From Arcobacter sp. UBA7394 (GTDB taxonomy: Bacteria; Campylobacterota; Campylobacteria; Campylobacterales; Arcobacteraceae): a stretch of 8,785 nt of DNA. The DNA lies in NCBI GenBank assembly GCA_002470185.1, contig DKNG01000077.1, positions 2,467-11,251 of the forward strand. Direction: 5' to 3'. Below the pieces are notes generated by a model. It was not told where the DNA came from and did not search any database. It was given only the letters and a program-made list of their open reading frames with translations. The translations under genes and the position numbers were made by a program. Numbering within the stretch: position 1 is the stretch's first letter; each line of letters starts with the position of its first letter. Positions 5,501-8,785 of this stretch are shown here, in pieces.

Positions 5501-7148
5501 GTTCAATTCTTTTTGGTTTTATAGCTTTTTTTAGCTCTTGTTTATACTCTTTATCATCTCTTATTGACCAGTGATCTTTACTAATTTGTATCTCCCATAA
5601 AGGAATAATTCCACCTTGATAAGGTTTATATATCACTTCTTTATTAACAGCTATTACTTTATTTGGAGATGGAACTCGAAGAGTATAAGCTTTATCTCTT
5701 GCTCTGTAAAGTATCTTTTTTACTACTTTTGTATACTCATCTGAACCAATTTTACTTACAAATAACTCTTGTATATAATCTTGCATTAAATCATCTTTTT
5801 TAATAGTTGACCAAGCTCCAGAGGTTTCATAAATGAAAAATACAGTCCATGGGTTTTGATAATACCAGTCATCATCACCCCAAATTAACATATCCCATTC
5901 TTTCGTATTTTTATTTTTATTTGTTGTTAATAATTGTTCATAAATATCTTTTTCACTATTTGTAATAATATAGTTAAATTTCACACCATATTTTTTCAAC
6001 TGAAACTCAATACCTTTAAATAAAAACATAAATCTATCTTGAGTAAAAATATCCAAAGTAAGATTGTCTAAAAGCTTTTTTAGTTTTTCTGATGAAAATT
6101 TATTCTCTTTAAAATCACAGTTTTTAGCTATCTTCCCTACTACATCAAAGTTAATTGAAGCTGTAAAAGGAGATACTTTTCCTTCATTTTTATATACAAA
6201 ATTTAGTAGATTCTCTTGATTTAACGCTTGATTTAAAGCCTGTCTAATCTCTTGATTTTGTAGTTTTTTATTTCCATTTATTAGATTAAAAAATATTACA
6301 AAGTTATCTGTTGATTTAGAGATAATTAGTTTTGAATAATCAGATAATAAAACCTCTAACTTCTTATTAAAAGGAAGTGGCATTAAATCTAGTTTTCCCT
6401 CATACTTTGTAATATCTTCTATTGCCTTATTCACATCTAGTTGTGTATAAACCGTAATTCTTTTAATTTTTGGAAAATTCTTATTCCAATAATGTGGATT
6501 AGCAACTAACTCTAGTTTTTCTGTTTGTTCATTTCCTATTGCAAAACCACTCTCTAAAATATAAGGACCCATTCCAAAAGCACCAGCAACTTTATTTGCA
6601 CTTCCAGTTTCAGCTCCTACTGGATTATATTTTTGAATATACTCTTTTGTATAAAAAAACACCCTTGCTAAGTCTGTTAAAAACATCTCATATTTTTGTT
6701 TTAAAACTATTTTGAAATATGTATCATCTATTTTTATAATCTCAAAATCTATTTTGTCTATATTCGTATATAAAAAAGGATTTTTTCTAAAAAACTCAAG
6801 ATTATATATCACATCATCCATAGTGAAATCTCTACCATCTTGGAACTTCAGATTTTGTCTTAACTCAAAGATATATGTATAATCATCTACTCTTTTATGG
6901 GATTTTGCCAAATCATATACCCAACCTTGCTTATTATCATAAGATCGAATAAGTCCAGCATTAGTTGATTTTGAAATATATGAATAAGGAATTGATGGAA
7001 GGAATATATTTATATGAGATTTAGGATGTAAGTTTTTTGCAATATTTTTACTAGAAGAATCATCCCTAAATTCAAATTTAGAGATGAGATGATCATGGGC
7101 AAAGCAGTTGAGATAAGTAAATATCAGTATAAATATAACTCTAAACAA
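5484..7148 (-). CDS. Family-5 extracellular solute-binding protein, probable periplasmic sensor partner
   Basis: This 554-residue protein belongs to the oligopeptide/nickel-type solute-binding family (SBP_bac_5). After a signal peptide (about 1-17, cleavage after CFA) come the family signatures: DLAKSHKRVDDYTYIFELRQNLKFQDG (first 20 or so residues from 79) leading to FTMDDVIYNLEFF (108-120), GMGPYIL (192-198), NPHYW (217-221), and IRQALNQALNQENLL (301-315). The start is TTG at 7148-7146: no in-frame ATG or GTG lies nearby and the signal peptide begins right there; a GGAG lies about 12 nt upstream. It overlaps the regulator gene by 8 bp and the kinase gene by 17 bp. No permease or ATPase gene is adjacent, so import is unlikely to be its main job. 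In E. coli the periplasmic TorT protein presents TMAO to TorS; this protein occupies the equivalent place but is of a different family. Its ligand (TMAO, another oxide, a peptide or metal chelate) cannot be told from sequence. Confidence 0.88.
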   Translation of the reverse strand: MFRVIFILIFTYLNCFAHDHLISKFEFRDDSSSKNIAKNLHPKSHINIFLPSIPYSYISKSTNAGLIRSYDNKQGWVYDLAKSHKRVDDYTYIFELRQNLKFQDGRDFTMDDVIYNLEFFRKNPFLYTNIDKIDFEIIKIDDTYFKIVLKQKYEMFLTDLARVFFYTKEYIQKYNPVGAETGSANKVAGAFGMGPYILESGFAIGNEQTEKLELVANPHYWNKNFPKIKRITVYTQLDVNKAIEDITKYEGKLDLMPLPFNKKLEVLLSDYSKLIISKSTDNFVIFFNLINGNKKLQNQEIRQALNQALNQENLLNFVYKNEGKVSPFTASINFDVVGKIAKNCDFKENKFSSEKLKKLLDNLTLDIFTQDRFMFLFKGIEFQLKKYGVKFNYIITNSEKDIYEQLLTTNKNKNTKEWDMLIWGDDDWYYQNPWTVFFIYETSGAWSTIKKDDLMQDYIQELFVSKIGSDEYTKVVKKILYRARDKAYTLRVPSPNKVIAVNKEVIYKPYQGGIIPLWEIQISKDHWSIRDDKEYKQELKKAIKPKRIEHEIIK

Positions 7149-7827
7149 GACGATACCCCACTCCAGATAGATTAAAAACTATATCTGTTGGAAGCTTTTT
7201 TCGCAAGTTCCGCACTAAGGATCTTAGTGCACTATCAGTCATAATATCATCACCCCAAACCAGTTCTTGTAGTTCATCGTAGGAAACTACTCTATTTTGA
7301 TTTGAAATTAACACTTCAAAAAACAACATCTCTTTTTTATTTAAGATAATTGATTCGTCTTTATACTTTAATTCTTTTTTATCATAATCATATTTATAAT
7401 TATCATCAACTTTTAAAACAACTTCTTTATTCACATCTAAAACTTCTACACATTTTTCTAAAACTTCGAATAAAGGTTCTAACTCAATAGGTTTTACTAT
7501 ATATTTTTCCATATGTAACTCAACAGCTTCTAGTAAATATTTCTTATCAGTATGAGCTGTAATCATTACAATTGGTATATCACGGTTCGTTTGTCTTACT
7601 TTTTTTACAAATTCAATACCGTTTAAAATAGGCATATGAATATCACTTAGGATAATATCAGGATTTTTCTCTTCATATAGTTCAAAAGCTTCAGCCCCAT
7701 TTGAGGCTTGAATAACTTCTTTCACATAATATCCTAATGAATCAGCGATATTTTCTCGAATACCTACCTCATCTTCCGCATAAAGAACTGATAATGTTTG
7801 TAATTTTTCTAATAATTCTTTTTGCAT
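7141..7827 (-). CDS. OmpR/PhoB-type response regulator, probable regulator of the torA operon
   Basis: The 228-residue protein has a receiver domain (about 10-125) and a winged-helix DNA-binding domain (about 136-228). Receiver residues are complete: acidic pair Glu18-Asp19, phospho-acceptor Asp62 in LSDIHMP, Thr90 in MITAH, and Lys112 in IVKP. The C-terminal domain shows the expected LNKKEMLFFEVLISNQNRVVSYDEL (from 162), a recognition-helix region SALRSLVRNLRKKL (199-212), and the closing GVGYRLV wing. Once phosphorylated by the kinase encoded downstream it should bind promoter DNA; the natural target is the torA promoter, outside the window. The gene lies 31 bp after the cytochrome gene and is followed with an 8-bp overlap by the binding-protein gene, so regulator and regulated enzymes are probably on one transcript. 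It fills the role of TorR, but orthology to TorR specifically is inferred from position. Confidence 0.93.
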   Translation of the reverse strand: MQKELLEKLQTLSVLYAEDEVGIRENIADSLGYYVKEVIQASNGAEAFELYEEKNPDIILSDIHMPILNGIEFVKKVRQTNRDIPIVMITAHTDKKYLLEAVELHMEKYIVKPIELEPLFEVLEKCVEVLDVNKEVVLKVDDNYKYDYDKKELKYKDESIILNKKEMLFFEVLISNQNRVVSYDELQELVWGDDIMTDSALRSLVRNLRKKLPTDIVFNLSGVGYRLV

Positions 7828-7858
7828 TGGATTTCCTTTTTATTAATTATAACCAACC
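7828..7858 (-). promoter_or_regulatory. Ribosome site and possible internal promoter before the response regulator
   Basis: This 31-bp gap is the largest inside the tor gene cluster. The minus strand carries AAGGA about 7 nt before the regulator ATG, a good ribosome site, and TATAAT at 7851-7846. The latter could be the -10 box of an internal promoter giving basal levels of the regulator, binding protein and kinase when torA is off. No -35 match is visible at the right distance, so the promoter call is weak and the ribosome site firm. Confidence 0.4.
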
Positions 7859-8419
7859 TTAGTGTTCAGTTTTAATTAAACCATTGTTTGCATTAGATTT
7901 TAAGAATCTAATAATATCAGATGACTCATCATCATCTAAAGTTGTTCTTGTTCTCATTGATGGATAAATAGCTTCCCATTCAATCATACTTAAATGTGCA
8001 ATTTGAGGTGGTGCATGACATACAGAACACATCTCAAAATATAACTCTTGAGTTTCATCCCAAACAGCTTCAACATCTTCACTTAATGCATCTTTTGCAA
8101 TAGTTCCACTTAACTCAACTTCAGTACCAGCTTTTTTTGAAACTTTAAAACCTTTATCTAAAGTCGCAATTAAAAGTTCTTTCCCAGTTGTTGAATAGAT
8201 ATTAAGTCCATCTTGAAAACCCTTAACTGTAACATTAACAGTTGACCCATTATCTTTTTTAACACTTACTGGAACACCTATGAAAAGTTTTGATACTTTC
8301 CCATCTTTTGCTTTTAACTCTGTGTTGCTTTCAACAACAAATAAATCACTTGCATTTACTTGGGCGAAAGACCCAAGTAATATTGCAGATGAAATTAATG
8401 TTTTTAGTAAAAATTTCAT
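7859..8419 (-). CDS. Periplasmic monoheme cytochrome c, TorC C-terminal-domain type
   Basis: The 186-residue precursor has a signal peptide (1-23, VNA then SD), a beta-rich, mostly SH3-like region (about 25-105), and a small cytochrome c domain (about 120-178) with one heme site CSVCH (Cys131, Cys134, His135). IEWEAIYPSM offers Met154 as the likely second iron ligand. The layout AxxxWxxxxxSM followed by an acidic helix resembles the fifth-heme domain at the C-terminus of E. coli TorC. The NapC/NirT-like tetraheme membrane part of TorC is absent, so this is a soluble donor, as with Cj0265c beside Cj0264c in C. jejuni. It should hand electrons to the TMAO reductase whose stop codon lies just 3 bp upstream; AAGGA overlapping that stop serves as its ribosome site. 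Where it receives electrons is not shown here; the cytochrome bc1 complex is one option. Confidence 0.9.
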   Translation of the reverse strand: MKFLLKTLISSAILLGSFAQVNASDLFVVESNTELKAKDGKVSKLFIGVPVSVKKDNGSTVNVTVKGFQDGLNIYSTTGKELLIATLDKGFKVSKKAGTEVELSGTIAKDALSEDVEAVWDETQELYFEMCSVCHAPPQIAHLSMIEWEAIYPSMRTRTTLDDDESSDIIRFLKSNANNGLIKTEH

Positions 8420-8422
8420 TTT

Positions 8423-8785
8423 TTATCCTTCTATAATTTTTGGTGCGCTATATGCTAGGTTTGGTTGAACCACACCAGCTTTTTTGATTGAAACAAGTAC
8501 AGTATTTGCTGTAGTTGCTTGCGCCATTGATGATGTTGGTCTAGACGAAGTTAAAAGGTTCGCTTGTCCAGAGTTACATCTTGTTTTATCTTTACTTGCA
8601 TCATCAGGAGAATACCAAGCACCCTCTTCAATTGCAACTACGCCATCTCTAATAGTATTAGTAACAACAACACCAGCAAGTACACTTCCTCTGTCATTGT
8701 AAACTTCTACAATCTCACCATCTCTTACACCGAATTTTTTCGCATCATTTGGTGAAATTCTAATAGGTTCTCTACCTTGTACTTT
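8423..8785 (-). CDS. torA: C-terminal end of TMAO/S-oxide reductase TorA (partial)
   Basis: The frame is open from the right edge of the window to the TAA at 8425-8423, giving 120 C-terminal residues. It opens with GREPIRISPNDAKKFGVRDG, then VEVYNDRGSVLAG, then IEEGAWYSP, and ends with SGQANLLTSSRPTSSMAQ followed by ATTANTVLVSI. These are the molybdopterin-dinucleotide-binding domain motifs shared by TorA, DorA and BisC, periplasmic enzymes that reduce trimethylamine N-oxide, dimethyl sulfoxide and related oxides as terminal electron acceptors. The molybdenum-ligating serine and twin-arginine signal peptide lie outside the window, so TorA versus a close S-oxide reductase cannot be settled from this part. 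The adjacent TorC-like cytochrome and two-component genes favour TorA. It is the first visible gene of the operon. Confidence 0.88.
   Translation of the reverse strand, partial: KVQGREPIRISPNDAKKFGVRDGEIVEVYNDRGSVLAGVVVTNTIRDGVVAIEEGAWYSPDDASKDKTRCNSGQANLLTSSRPTSSMAQATTANTVLVSIKKAGVVQPNLAYSAPKIIEG

Noticed and set aside
7080..7104. Lipobox reading of the binding-protein signal peptide (Cys15)
   Set aside because: The residues before the cysteine (Tyr-Leu-Asn) do not fit a lipobox; a type I site after CFA fits better.
8280..8755. Three plus-strand reading frames opposite the cytochrome and torA genes
   Set aside because: Both minus-strand genes are clearly coding with family motifs; the opposing frames overlap each other and show no features of real proteins.
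1..8785. tRNA, rRNA, CRISPR array, insertion sequence or phage attachment site
   Set aside because: Nearly all bases are in convincing genes, gaps are below 80 bp, and I saw no repeated spacers, transposase motifs or tRNA-like folds.

Overview
The window looks like chromosome from an Arcobacter-type Campylobacterota (epsilonproteobacterium). The DNA is very AT-rich. The torA plus monoheme cytochrome pair resembles the Cj0264c/Cj0265c arrangement of Campylobacter jejuni. The histidine kinase has the IAHQWRQPL H-box common in this phylum. The genus is an inference from protein style and gene order, not from a marker gene.

Right part (about 3830-8785, all minus strand). This is a TMAO/S-oxide respiration locus transcribed from the right edge leftwards: the 3' end of torA (molybdopterin N-/S-oxide reductase), a periplasmic monoheme cytochrome c related to the C-terminal domain of TorC, an OmpR-type response regulator, a family-5 (oligopeptide type) periplasmic solute-binding protein, and a membrane histidine kinase. 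Junctions are 3 bp, 31 bp, an 8-bp overlap and a 17-bp overlap, so this reads as one operon carrying both the respiratory enzymes and their regulators. The likely scheme is that the binding protein senses a ligand in the periplasm, the kinase transmits the signal, and the regulator controls the operon. The binding protein sits where E. coli uses TorT but belongs to a different fold family, and no transporter genes accompany it. A 164-residue two-helix membrane protein of unknown function follows 75 bp after the kinase.

Middle (2931-3276). A small plus-strand gene encodes a predicted lipoprotein with one complete Kunitz/BPTI protease-inhibitor domain: six cysteines and Lys at the P1 position. 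This domain is mainly animal and uncommon in bacteria, which makes the gene the most unexpected item here. It ends in a hairpin shared with the convergent 164-residue gene.

Left part (1-2930). A tightly coupled minus-strand pair (ATGA overlap) encodes a YbdK-type glutamate-cysteine ligase/carboxylate-amine ligase and a gamma-glutamyltransferase without a signal peptide. It converges on the 3' end of a plus-strand gene whose product resembles N-formylglutamate amidohydrolases. Together these suggest cytoplasmic gamma-glutamyl metabolism. Both convergent junctions carry a hairpin whose loop contains the stop codon of the minus-strand gene. I saw no RNA genes, CRISPR arrays, insertion sequences or intergenic gap above 80 bp.
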